A stretch of 5,017 nucleotides of DNA from Halobacteriales archaeon QS_9_67_15 (GTDB lineage: Archaea > Halobacteriota > Halobacteria > Halobacteriales > Haloarculaceae): positions 7,267-12,283 of the forward strand of contig PXSD01000039.1 in NCBI GenBank assembly GCA_003023165.1, given 5' to 3'. The position numbers were made by a program, and so were the translations under genes. Positions within the stretch are counted from its first letter, which is position 1. Each line of letters starts with the position of its first letter. Positions 1 to 4,960 of this stretch are shown piece by piece. Below the pieces are notes generated by a model. That model was not told where the DNA came from. It did not search any database and saw nothing but the letters and a program-made list of their open reading frames with translations.

Positions 1-113
1 CCCTGTGCTCCCGTTCGGTCCGACATCGCACCCGCCGCACCCGCCACCGGTCCCGCGACCAGCAGTGCAGCCAGTACGATGGATGCCCAGCCCATCGAGC
101 GCATAGGCACCAT
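1..113 (-). CDS. Partial secreted or membrane-anchored protein, N-terminus only (function unknown)
   Basis: The first 37 codons of a gene that continues past the left edge. Translated from the ATG at 113, the peptide begins MVPMRSMGWASIVLAALLVA and goes on through GPVAGAAGAMSDRTGAQ. It has a short positively charged n-region (Arg5), a hydrophobic core at about residues 9-22, and small residues (AGAAGA) that would suit a signal peptidase site near residue 29. This is a classical Sec-type signal peptide, with no twin-arginine and no lipobox cysteine in view. The frame also has ATGs at 131, 104 and 95. I chose 113 because a strong TATA box at 137-146 predicts transcription starting at about 114, giving a leaderless mRNA, and the ATG at 131 would lie upstream of that. 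The gene follows truB on the same strand after 79 bases but has its own promoter, so it is probably not part of the truB operon. The mature protein is not visible, so no function can be given. Confidence 0.6.
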   Translation of the reverse strand, partial: MVPMRSMGWASIVLAALLVAGPVAGAAGAMSDRTGAQ

Positions 114-135
114 GGGCCGTCCGCCCGACATAATA

Positions 136-146
136 GTTTATATATA
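136..146 (-). promoter_or_regulatory. TATA box for the left-edge secreted-protein gene
   Basis: The minus strand reads TATATATAAAC, the best match to an archaeal TATA box in the window. Its centre lies about 27 bases upstream of the ATG at 113. Archaeal TATA boxes sit about 26-27 bases before the transcription start, so the transcript should begin at or next to that ATG (leaderless). Confidence 0.7.
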
Positions 147-192
147 GACAGGATGGTCCGTGAGCCAGCCGAGACACGGTACGGGTCGCCGA

Positions 193-1062
193 TCAGACCA
201 GCACCCGTTCGAGTTCGACGACCGTCCCGTCGTCGCTCTCCGGGTCGCCGACGAGCCGACCGAGACAGACCGCCGCGCCGTCGGGCGTGTAGCAGGCGAG
301 CAGTTCGTCTCGTTCGACGTCTTCGGCCTCGATCAGTCCCGGCGCGTAGACGGGTGCGCCCTCGGCGACCTCACGGGCAGCGCTCTCGGCGATCGTCGCA
401 CTCGGCAGGTGCCGGAGCGCTCGTTCGGCGGGCTCGACGACCGCTCGCAACGGGTCGGAGTCACCCCCGTCGGCCCACGCGAGCGCGTCGGCGAGGTCGT
501 AGAGCGACGAGAGGTCCGTGTCGTCGAACGAGCCCGTCGTCGTCCGTCGGAGATGTCCCATGTGCGCACCGGTCCCGAGCGCGAGGCCGAGGTCGTGACA
601 GAGTTTCCTGACGTACGTCCCGCTCTCGCATCGGACACGGAGGAGCGCACGCCGCTCCTCGACTTCGAGCGCGTCGAGCGCGTGGATCTCTCGCGACCGG
701 AGCCGCCGAACGACCGCGCTTTTCTTCGGCGGCTTCTGGTAGATCTCCCCCTCGAACTCGGAGAGAACGCCTTCGAGGTCTCCAGGTGCCGACCCGTGGA
801 GTTCGAGGACGGCGACGTACTCCTTGACGCTGTCGTCGAACACCTGGGCCATCCGGGTCGCGTCGCCGAGCAACATCGGCAGACACCCGGTCACTTTCGG
901 GTCCAGCGTCCCCGCGTGAGCGGCGCGCTCGACGCTCGCCATATCGCGGACCCAGGCGGCGACTTGGTGGGCCGAGGGGCCGGGCGGTTTGTCGAGGTTG
1001 ACGACGCCGAACTCGAGGAGGTCGTCGACGGGACGGTCGTCTGGCGGGCCGCGAAGTGCCAT
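193..1062 (-). CDS. truB: RNA pseudouridine synthase Cbf5/TruB (H/ACA RNP catalytic subunit)
   Basis: Converts uridine to pseudouridine. In archaea this family (Cbf5/dyskerin) is the catalytic subunit of box H/ACA guide RNPs that modify rRNA, and it can also act on tRNA U55; it works in the cytoplasm with Nop10, Gar1 and L7Ae. The 289-residue protein shows the family motifs in order: NLDKPPGPSAHQV (22-34), HAGTLDPKVTGCLP (49-62) with the catalytic Asp54, KEY with Tyr82 (80-82), and RCESGTYVRKLCHDLG (144-159). A C-terminal PUA domain for RNA binding follows at about 216-289. The size is slightly below the usual 320-340 residues of archaeal Cbf5. The frame stays open upstream to 1170, but ATG 1062 is preferred: it overlaps the cmk stop by one base (TGATG), the usual arrangement for coupled translation, and the 36 extra residues would be an Arg-rich shadow of cmk. 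I see no separate promoter, so it is probably co-transcribed with cmk. Confidence 0.95.
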   Translation of the reverse strand: MALRGPPDDRPVDDLLEFGVVNLDKPPGPSAHQVAAWVRDMASVERAAHAGTLDPKVTGCLPMLLGDATRMAQVFDDSVKEYVAVLELHGSAPGDLEGVLSEFEGEIYQKPPKKSAVVRRLRSREIHALDALEVEERRALLRVRCESGTYVRKLCHDLGLALGTGAHMGHLRRTTTGSFDDTDLSSLYDLADALAWADGGDSDPLRAVVEPAERALRHLPSATIAESAAREVAEGAPVYAPGLIEAEDVERDELLACYTPDGAAVCLGRLVGDPESDDGTVVELERVLV

Positions 1063-1640
1063 CAGAAGTCGTAGTCCACGCCGGTGAGCGGTGCCTTCCC
1101 TTCGTCGTCCTCGGGGTCGTAGCTCTCGATTGCCGCGAGAACGATCTCCAGTTCCGCCGGTGGCGTCCACCGCGACGTGTTGAGCACCAGGTCGTATATC
1201 GTGCGGTCCTCGATGTCGATGCCGTAGTACTCCTCGTAGCGACGCGCCTCGCTCTCTGCGCGGGCGGTCGTCTCCGCGCGCGCCTGCTCGACGGTCTTGT
1301 CCTCGCGGTCTGCGATGCGCGTGGCACGCACGTCTATCGGCGCGTCGAGCCAGAGACGGAGGTCGGCGTGTTCACCGGCCATCCACCCGGCGAGACGGGA
1401 TTCGAGGACGAGTTCGTCGTTCTCGCTGGCGGTCTCCCTGAGCCGGCGGTCGAGGTCGCGGTCCACCTGGTCGTCCTCCTCCGCGAGTTCGTTGAACGCG
1501 ACCAGCGACGTGTCGCGCTCGTCGGCCATCTCGCGGAAGATGTCGCCACCGCTGACGTGGTCCACCCCCAGCGCGTTCGCCAGCGCCGCGGCGAACGTGC
1601 TCTTGCCACTCCCGGCAGGACCGGAAACGGTTATCAACAT
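1062..1640 (-). CDS. cmk: Cytidylate kinase, archaeal type
   Basis: Phosphorylates CMP (and dCMP) with ATP to give CDP (dCDP) in cytoplasmic pyrimidine nucleotide salvage and RNA turnover. The 192-residue protein opens with MLITVSGPAGSGKST, whose P-loop GPAGSGKST is at 7-15. It continues with SGGDIFR (30-36), a helical lid-like acidic stretch, ESRLAGW (80-86) for nucleoside monophosphate binding, RIADRE (108-113), RRYEEYYGID (133-142) and DLVLNTS (150-156). This is the short archaeal CMP kinase arrangement, closer in layout to adenylate kinases than to bacterial Cmk, and the length is normal. The start is firm because the P-loop begins at residue 7. A TATA-like box lies 25 bases upstream and a GGAGG sequence 6 bases upstream of the ATG. 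The stop overlaps the truB start by one base. In most archaea this gene lies close to the DUF106 gene; here a 1.6 kb block separates them. Confidence 0.95.
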   Translation of the reverse strand: MLITVSGPAGSGKSTFAAALANALGVDHVSGGDIFREMADERDTSLVAFNELAEEDDQVDRDLDRRLRETASENDELVLESRLAGWMAGEHADLRLWLDAPIDVRATRIADREDKTVEQARAETTARAESEARRYEEYYGIDIEDRTIYDLVLNTSRWTPPAELEIVLAAIESYDPEDDEGKAPLTGVDYDF

Positions 1641-1646
1641 ACTCGG

Positions 1647-1651
1647 CCTCC
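1647..1651 (-). promoter_or_regulatory. Shine-Dalgarno-like GGAGG before cmk
   Basis: The minus strand reads GGAGG followed by six bases and then the cmk ATG, which is ideal Shine-Dalgarno spacing. If transcription starts where the TATA-like box predicts (about 1640), this site would not be in the mRNA. It would function only on a transcript starting further upstream. Confidence 0.45.
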
Positions 1652-1660
1652 GTCCGGTCC

Positions 1661-1669
1661 GTAAATATG
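1661..1669 (-). promoter_or_regulatory. TATA-like box for cmk-truB
   Basis: The minus strand reads CATATTTAC in an otherwise GC-rich spacer. It is centred about 25 bases before the cmk ATG, which predicts a leaderless or nearly leaderless cmk-truB transcript. It would let this gene pair be transcribed independently of the genes to the right. Confidence 0.55.
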
Positions 1670-1730
1670 CCTTCCGAAGCAGTGCCTTCGCCGGTGGTGT
1701 CCAGACCGGGTAGCCGAGGCGGTGTGCCGA

Positions 1731-1771
1731 CGGGCGGACTCTGGCTCACCGGACCGGGAGCCGCTCGCCCG
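1731..1771. repeat. Two-part inverted repeat between the DUF4097-like ORF and cmk
   Basis: An inner perfect stem GGCTC (1743-1747) / GAGCC (1758-1762) encloses the loop ACCGGACCGG. An outer perfect stem CGGGCG (1731-1736) / CGCCCG (1766-1771) flanks it with an asymmetric internal bulge. It lies 40 bases after the stop of the ORF at 1811-2245 and upstream of the cmk promoter. It may end that upstream transcript, although no T-run follows on the minus strand, so a terminator role is only inferred. Confidence 0.4.
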
Positions 1772-1810
1772 CGCGACGAGTTCCAGGTCGTCTCCGTCTT
1801 CGGTTACCGA

Positions 1811-2245
1811 TCACACCGTGTCGAGGTGAACGTCGGCGTCGTCCACGTCGACGGTCAACTGGTCGCCTCCGTCCCCGATCTCCGCGCGGGTCCGCCCCTC
1901 CGTCGACGAGACGCTGTCGAAGGCGTCACTCTCGAACTGGGCGTCGCCGTCGTCCCCTTGCACGACGACCGACGCGTCGATCCCCGCGGCTATCTCTGCG
2001 GTGACGTCTCCGTCGACCGGCCCGACCTCGGCGGTCCCGTCGTCGACGTCGAGTGTCACGTGGCCCGCGAGGTCTGTCACCTGACCCTCGCCGTCGTTGA
2101 TCCCGACGCGCGACACCCGTGTTCCCGTCGAGACCTTGACCTCGAGTGCTTCGAACCCACCGCCGGAGGCACCGATGCCGACTTCGTCAGACACGTCGGC
2201 TTCGATGTCGAGTTCTCCGACGACGACGTCGGTCGTCACCGTCAC
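1811..2245 (-). CDS. Hypothetical acidic DUF4097-like beta-repeat protein
   Basis: A 144-residue ORF that is Asp-, Val- and Gly-rich, has a single lysine (Lys37) and no cysteine, and uses mostly G or C at third codon positions. These are good signs of real haloarchaeal coding. The sequence is a chain of short alternating beta-strand units: LEVKVSTGTRVSRVGI (34-49), QVTDLAGHVTLDVDDG (55-70), AEVGPVDGDVTAEI (72-85), ASVVVQGDDGDAQFES (91-106), and a closing QLTVDVDDADVHLDTV (129-144). That pattern, and a final strand of the type LTVDVxxxDVHL, resembles DUF4097 putative-adhesin beta-helix proteins. This is a likeness I recognise by eye, not a search result. It has no signal peptide or membrane segment. 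The only usable start is the GTG at 2245: the frame is closed by a stop at 2267-2269, and an out-of-frame ATG at 2247 meets a stop at once. It could be a complete small protein or the remnant of a longer one. Confidence 0.6.
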   Translation of the reverse strand: MTVTTDVVVGELDIEADVSDEVGIGASGGGFEALEVKVSTGTRVSRVGINDGEGQVTDLAGHVTLDVDDGTAEVGPVDGDVTAEIAAGIDASVVVQGDDGDAQFESDAFDSVSSTEGRTRAEIGDGGDQLTVDVDDADVHLDTV

Positions 2246-2290
2246 ATCGGAGAGGTCGGTCTCCGTTCACGTCAGAACCCACAACCGGAC

Positions 2291-2300
2291 CTATCAATAC
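2291..2300 (-). promoter_or_regulatory. Possible TATA-like box for the DUF4097-like ORF
   Basis: The minus strand reads GTATTGATAG, centred about 50 bases before the GTG at 2245. Transcription would start near 2270 and leave a leader of about 25 bases. This differs from the leaderless spacing of the other genes here, and no convincing Shine-Dalgarno sequence lies close to the GTG (a GGAG at 2261-2264 is too far). The call is weak. Confidence 0.3.
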
Positions 2301-2373
2301 GGCTGATCGAGCACTTCGCGGTCGGCAACCCGTACGTTACTTTCTTAACACGAACATAGCCAGGTTTCGGAAC

Positions 2374-2405
2374 GTCGATTCGACAGTCGTCTGAACCGAG
2401 ACGAC
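2374..2405. promoter_or_regulatory. Candidate operator: two adjacent inverted repeats in the divergent region
   Basis: A perfect 7-base inverted repeat, GTCGTCT (2386-2392) / AGACGAC (2399-2405), has a 6-base spacer. Directly before it is GTCGATTCGAC (2374-2384), with perfect 5-base arms. A 20-base two-fold symmetric element is the size expected for a dimeric winged-helix repressor. It lies between the starts of the minus-strand DUF4097-like ORF and the plus-strand PadR-like gene, so binding by that regulator is a reasonable inference. It is about 75 bases from either TATA candidate, so it would not simply block either box. Confidence 0.35.
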
Positions 2406-2479
2406 GACGCGGGCGCTGAGTCACGTTCACGACTGTCGACGGAGTTCACAGGACGCATCCGGCGCGACGTCCCAATAGA

Positions 2480-2486
2480 CATAACT
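2480..2486 (+). promoter_or_regulatory. TATA-like box for the PadR-family gene
   Basis: The sequence CATAACT in a locally AT-richer stretch is centred about 29 bases before the ATG at 2512, predicting transcription starting within a few bases of it. No Shine-Dalgarno sequence precedes the ATG, which fits a leaderless mRNA. The short motif CATAAC recurs at the same distance before the DUF106 gene. Confidence 0.5.
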
Positions 2487-2511
2487 GTCTCGGAATACTA
2501 CTTCAGCTAGA

Positions 2512-2802
2512 ATGTTCGACCTGACCGGATTTCAGCGCGACCTGCTGTATGCGATCGCTGGCAAGGAAGAACCACACGGCCTCGCGATCAAAGAAGAGCT
2601 CGAAGACTACTACGAGAAGGAGATCCACCACGGTCGGCTGTACCCGAATCTCGACACACTCGTCGACAAGGGACTCGTGGAGAAAGGCGAGCGGGACCGC
2701 CGGACGAACTTCTACAGTCTCACTCGGCGCGGTCGTCGTGAGATCGAGGCGCGGCGTGACTGGGAGTCGCAGTACGTAGACGCGGACGGACAGCCCGCGT
2801 AG
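2512..2802 (+). CDS. PadR-family winged-helix transcriptional regulator
   Basis: A 96-residue DNA-binding protein, probably acting as a dimer in the cytoplasm. The winged-helix layout is clear: helix 1 TGFQRDLLYAIAG (5-17); PHGLAIKEELEDYY (21-34) as helix 2; the PadR signature HGRLYPNLDTLVDKGLVEK (40-58), containing the recognition helix; and the wing with RRTNFYSLTRRGRREIEA (63-80). The pattern GxLYPxLxxLxxxGLV is typical of the PadR family. The C-terminus ends about 16 residues after the wing, so the long dimerising coiled coil of larger PadR proteins is missing; this short form is common in archaea. It is the only plus-strand gene in the window, divergent from the DUF4097-like ORF and convergent with the DUF106 gene. 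Its ligand and targets cannot be read from the sequence. Autoregulation through the inverted repeats at 2374-2405 is possible. The ATG at 2512 fits the TATA spacing and the family N-terminus. Confidence 0.92.
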   Translation: MFDLTGFQRDLLYAIAGKEEPHGLAIKEELEDYYEKEIHHGRLYPNLDTLVDKGLVEKGERDRRTNFYSLTRRGRREIEARRDWESQYVDADGQPA

Positions 2803-2810
2803 ACCGCCTT

Positions 2811-2835
2811 CCGCTCGGCCGGAGCGCGAGAGCGG
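2811..2835 (+). terminator. Possible hairpin terminator after the PadR-family gene
   Basis: Starting 9 bases after the TAG stop, CGCTC (2812-2816) can pair with GAGCG (2822-2826) around a 5-base loop. Alternatively, CCGCTC (2811-2816) can pair with GAGCGG (2830-2835). No T-run follows directly, so the function is uncertain. Confidence 0.3.
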
Positions 2836-3128
2836 ACTCGGTTCAGCCACCACCGAAATTCCACTGCGTTCTCACACGTCGATAGTGACTCCGCTGCGGT
2901 CTCAGTGCGGTCGCTTCGTCTTCTTTCCCGAGAGTGAGGCGTGAATTCGAGCTCGACATCGACCGTCGTCTGACCGCCTCCCCTCCCGCGACGGTTCGCT
3001 TCGCACACGGAGTCGCTCCCGCCAGTCGGTGCCGGTTCCGCCGCTCGACCGCCGCAAAACATATCACCGAACTCACCTCTCAAACGGGGTGTCGACGACG
3101 ATAGGTGTCCCGAGCGACGCCTTCGGCG

Positions 3129-3184
3129 AGTCTCGGCGGAGACTGCGCGGCCACGACGAAACGGTCCGTCCTGTAGTCGTCGTG
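3129..3184. repeat. Tandem hairpins downstream of the DUF106 gene
   Basis: AGTCTC (3129-3134) / GAGACT (3139-3144) is a perfect 6-base stem with a GGCG loop. CACGACGA (3152-3159) / TCGTCGTG (3177-3184) is a perfect 8-base stem whose 17-base loop contains a further ACGG-T-CCGT (3161-3169). They begin about 50 bases beyond the DUF106 stop. They probably end or stabilise that transcript, though no T-run accompanies them. Confidence 0.4.
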
Positions 3185-3236
3185 CGGCACGGAAAGAGCC
3201 GGAGTGGTAGGGTCGGAGTCGGAACCGGAGCGAGAG

Positions 3237-4181
3237 TCAGGACGACGGCGTCGTCTGGACGTCGAGGGCCTTGCGGACGATCTGGGTGAAGCTCATCGAG
3301 CAGACGAAGTACCAGATGATCCACGCCCACATCGGCCCGATACGGGCGTTCCAGCTGGATATCTCGCCCATGATCGGGAGGACCATCACCGGTCCGCTTC
3401 CGGAGACCATCGCACCGGTCTGGACCATGTAGTAGATCCAGAGGAAGACGGGGATGTTGACGAGCATGATCCACACCATCGGGCGGAACTGCTCTTTGAA
3501 CATGCCGAGCTGGTCGCCCATGGCGTCCATCTGCTCCTGCTGGATCTCTTCGAGCGCCTCGTCGTCGCCGCGCTCTTTCGCCGCCTTGCGTCGCTCCTGG
3601 ATCTCCTGCATCCGCTCCTGGTACTCGCCCATCTTGTCCATGTTCATGAGCTTGCCCTGCAGGATCGTCGAGTTGAGCCCCGTGAACACCGCGAGGACGA
3701 GGATCATGATGTAGAACGGGAGGACGTTGGCCAGCGGCCCGAGTGCGATGTCGAGCACGCCGCCCACCGTGTTTCGGATCGGCGCCTGCGAGTAGCCGAG
3801 GAAGAGCGCGATCGTCCCGACGGCGGCCATCTTGTCCCAGCGAGACCACCCCTCGTCCTCGTCGTCGGTGTCTGCCGACGAACTCGTGTCCGGGCTGTCC
3901 GACGTCGGCGAGTCGGTCGACTCGGTCGGCTCGGGTTCGGAGATCCCGAGCGCGTCGCGGACGCCTTCGGGGTCGTCGACGACGAAGCCTTCGCCGTCGA
4001 CGTCGACGAGGATGCCTTGCTCGATGAGCCGGCCCCACTCCCCGCTCGTGATGTCGTCGCTGACGTCCGACCACTGGACGGTCCCCTTGTCGTCGGCGAC
4101 CGCCAGCACGCGCTCGAGCGCGTCGGACATCGACTGGCTCTCCGAGGCCAGCGACTCCGCTTTCTCTGCGGTCCGTGCCAT
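3237..4181 (-). CDS. DUF106 (EMC3/TMCO1, Oxa1-superfamily) membrane protein
   Basis: A 314-residue integral membrane protein of the archaeal DUF106 family, known relatives of EMC3, TMCO1, Get1 and YidC/Oxa1 that are thought to insert membrane proteins. Residues 18-80 form a small soluble domain with a winged-helix-like pattern. An acidic Ser/Thr/Asp linker (81-112) follows. Then come a short hydrophobic segment (116-130), a strong transmembrane segment ending FTGLNSTILQGKLMN (146-171), a charged coiled-coil hairpin rich in Glu, Gln, Arg and Met (180-228), a transmembrane segment MVWIMLVNIPVFLWIYYM (235-252), and a last one around MWAWIIWYFVCSMSF (284-298). The layout of membrane segments around a cytosolic coiled coil is that of the superfamily. 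It follows adk on the same strand after 110 bases and has its own TATA-like site. Upstream secY, expected beyond the right edge, would suit a shared role in membrane protein biogenesis. The substrate range is unknown. Confidence 0.9.
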   Translation of the reverse strand: MARTAEKAESLASESQSMSDALERVLAVADDKGTVQWSDVSDDITSGEWGRLIEQGILVDVDGEGFVVDDPEGVRDALGISEPEPTESTDSPTSDSPDTSSSADTDDEDEGWSRWDKMAAVGTIALFLGYSQAPIRNTVGGVLDIALGPLANVLPFYIMILVLAVFTGLNSTILQGKLMNMDKMGEYQERMQEIQERRKAAKERGDDEALEEIQQEQMDAMGDQLGMFKEQFRPMVWIMLVNIPVFLWIYYMVQTGAMVSGSGPVMVLPIMGEISSWNARIGPMWAWIIWYFVCSMSFTQIVRKALDVQTTPSS

Positions 4182-4205
4182 TGATACTTACTTCAGTGCT
4201 AGGTC

Positions 4206-4220
4206 GTTATGAAGCTTTTA
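4206..4220 (-). promoter_or_regulatory. TATA-like region for the DUF106 gene
   Basis: The minus strand reads TAAAAGCTTCATAAC, an AT-rich island just past the GC-rich hairpin region. The CATAAC part is centred about 27 bases before the ATG at 4181, predicting a leaderless start. The TAAAAG part, about 10 bases further away, would give a leader of about 11 bases. Confidence 0.5.
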
Positions 4221-4224
4221 CCTT

Positions 4225-4290
4225 GGGCCCCCGGAGCCGCTTCCGGCGCTCCGGTGTCGCTCCGGCGGCGGATCGTCGCCTCTCGGGCCC
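4225..4290 (-). terminator. GC-rich nested hairpins after adk (possible terminator)
   Basis: GCTCCGG (4248-4254) pairs perfectly with CCGGAGC (4231-4237) across a 10-base loop. A second GCTCCGG copy (4259-4265) could compete for the same arm. Two GGGCCC sequences (4225-4230 and 4285-4290) can pair outside it. The structure fills the gap between the adk stop and the DUF106 promoter. No T-run follows on the minus strand, so it may weaken rather than abolish read-through. Confidence 0.4.
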
Positions 4291-4291
4291 C

Positions 4292-4936
4292 TCAGGCGTT
4301 CGATTCGACGGCTGACTTCACGTCCGCCCAGACCTCGTCGAGCGACTGGTCGCCGTCGACCGCCACGAAGTCCTCGCCGCCGCGGTAGTGGCCGATGACC
4401 GGTGCCGTCTCCGCCTCGAACGTGTCCAGCCGGTTGCGAACGGACGCCTCGTTGTCGTCCTTGCGCTGGATCAGCTCGCCGCCGCACTCGTCGCAGACGC
4501 CCGGCTCCTCGGGCTGGTCGAACTCGACGTGGTAGTTCGCGCCGCAGTCGTCACAGACGCGGCGACCGGTGAGTCGGTCGACCAGTTCCTCGCGAGGGAC
4601 CGACAGCGACAGGACCACGTCGAGGTCGGTCATCTCCTCGAGCGCCTCGACCTGGTGGTCGTTGCGCGGGTAGCCGTCGAGGACGAACCCGTCGAAGTCC
4701 GAGAGCGCCTCCTGGACCATCGCGTCGACGACGACGTCCGGGACGAGATCCCCCTGGTCCATGTACTCGCCGGGCGTGTCGTACTCCAGACCCATGTCGC
4801 TGATGTCCATCTCCTTGTTCGCGCGCAGCGCGTCGCCCGTCGTGACGTGTTCGACGCCGAACTCGTCTGCGAGACGTTCGCTCTGTGTCCCTTTACCGGC
4901 TCCGGGCGGTCCGAGAATCAGGACCTTCGGATTCAT
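4292..4936 (-). CDS. adk: Adenylate kinase with zinc-type LID
   Basis: Catalyses ATP + AMP = 2 ADP in the cytoplasm, balancing the adenine nucleotide pool. The 214-residue protein has the P-loop GPPGAGKGT (9-17), TTGD (32-35) in the AMP-binding region, LDGYPR (86-91), RLTGRR (121-126) opening the LID, and RKDDN (158-162) with Arg167 for phosphate binding. The LID (about 121-158) carries four cysteines in two CxxC pairs, CDDC (128-131) and CDEC (148-151), the arrangement that binds structural zinc in long-form adenylate kinases. This is the bacterial-like long form, not the short trimeric archaeal AdkA. The frame is open to a GTG at 4987. The ATG at 4936 is chosen because it puts the P-loop at the normal distance from the N-terminus and because a TATA-like box would otherwise lie inside the coding sequence. 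It precedes the DUF106 gene on the same strand, the usual archaeal order. Confidence 0.96.
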   Translation of the reverse strand: MNPKVLILGPPGAGKGTQSERLADEFGVEHVTTGDALRANKEMDISDMGLEYDTPGEYMDQGDLVPDVVVDAMVQEALSDFDGFVLDGYPRNDHQVEALEEMTDLDVVLSLSVPREELVDRLTGRRVCDDCGANYHVEFDQPEEPGVCDECGGELIQRKDDNEASVRNRLDTFEAETAPVIGHYRGGEDFVAVDGDQSLDEVWADVKSAVESNA

Positions 4937-4960
4937 ACCAGCGGCTTCGACGCAACGCCC

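Larger units (their letters stand above)
2803..3236. other. 434-base convergent intergenic region without a recognisable gene
   Basis: It lies between the ends of the PadR-like gene (plus) and the DUF106 gene (minus). ORFs in it are Arg- and Ser-rich with irregular codon use, unlike the acidic proteins nearby, and none resembles a known family. It contains several hairpins (2811-2835, 3129-3144, 3152-3184), a short pyrimidine run TTCTTTCCC (2930-2938) on the plus strand, and a TTTT on the minus strand (3056-3059) that could serve as weak terminators. It also has a TATA-like AAACATATC near 3057-3065 with no gene behind it. This is long for a haloarchaeal convergent spacer, and I cannot exclude a small RNA. 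Confidence 0.5.

Noticed and set aside
160..1074. 304-codon plus-strand ORF opposite truB
   Set aside because: Shadow of the GC-rich truB coding strand; the minus frame has all Cbf5/TruB motifs and the plus frame matches nothing recognisable.
1063..1170. Extension of truB to an upstream ATG at 1170
   Set aside because: The extra 36 residues are an Arg-rich out-of-frame reading of cmk; the ATG overlapping the cmk stop is the natural start.
1056..1664. 202-codon plus-strand ORF opposite cmk
   Set aside because: Antisense shadow of cmk with no motifs and no promoter.
1708..1722. GGGTAGCCGAGGCGG, resembling a tRNA D-arm
   Set aside because: No T-arm (GGTTCAAATCC type), anticodon arm or acceptor stem pairs with it nearby.
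1667..2359. 230-codon plus-strand ORF opposite the DUF4097-like ORF
   Set aside because: Longer than the minus ORF but rich in Arg, His and Pro, unlike haloarchaeal proteins; same shadow relation as seen opposite truB and cmk. This is the least secure of the shadow rejections.
2712..3083. 123-codon minus-strand ORF with a phrase (FGDMFCGG ... VDVELEF) faintly like DnaJ
   Set aside because: Overlaps the PadR-like gene antisense, is Arg/Ser-rich with irregular codon use, and lacks the J-domain and zinc motifs; taken as chance.
1641..3236. Insertion sequence or integrated element as the cause of the split operon
   Set aside because: No transposase or integrase, no terminal inverted repeats and no obvious target duplication at the edges of the module.
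3073..4184. Long ORFs overlapping the DUF106 gene (minus 3073-4074 and plus 3204-4184)
   Set aside because: Arg/His-rich shadows; the true frame has hydrophobic membrane segments and the DUF106 layout.
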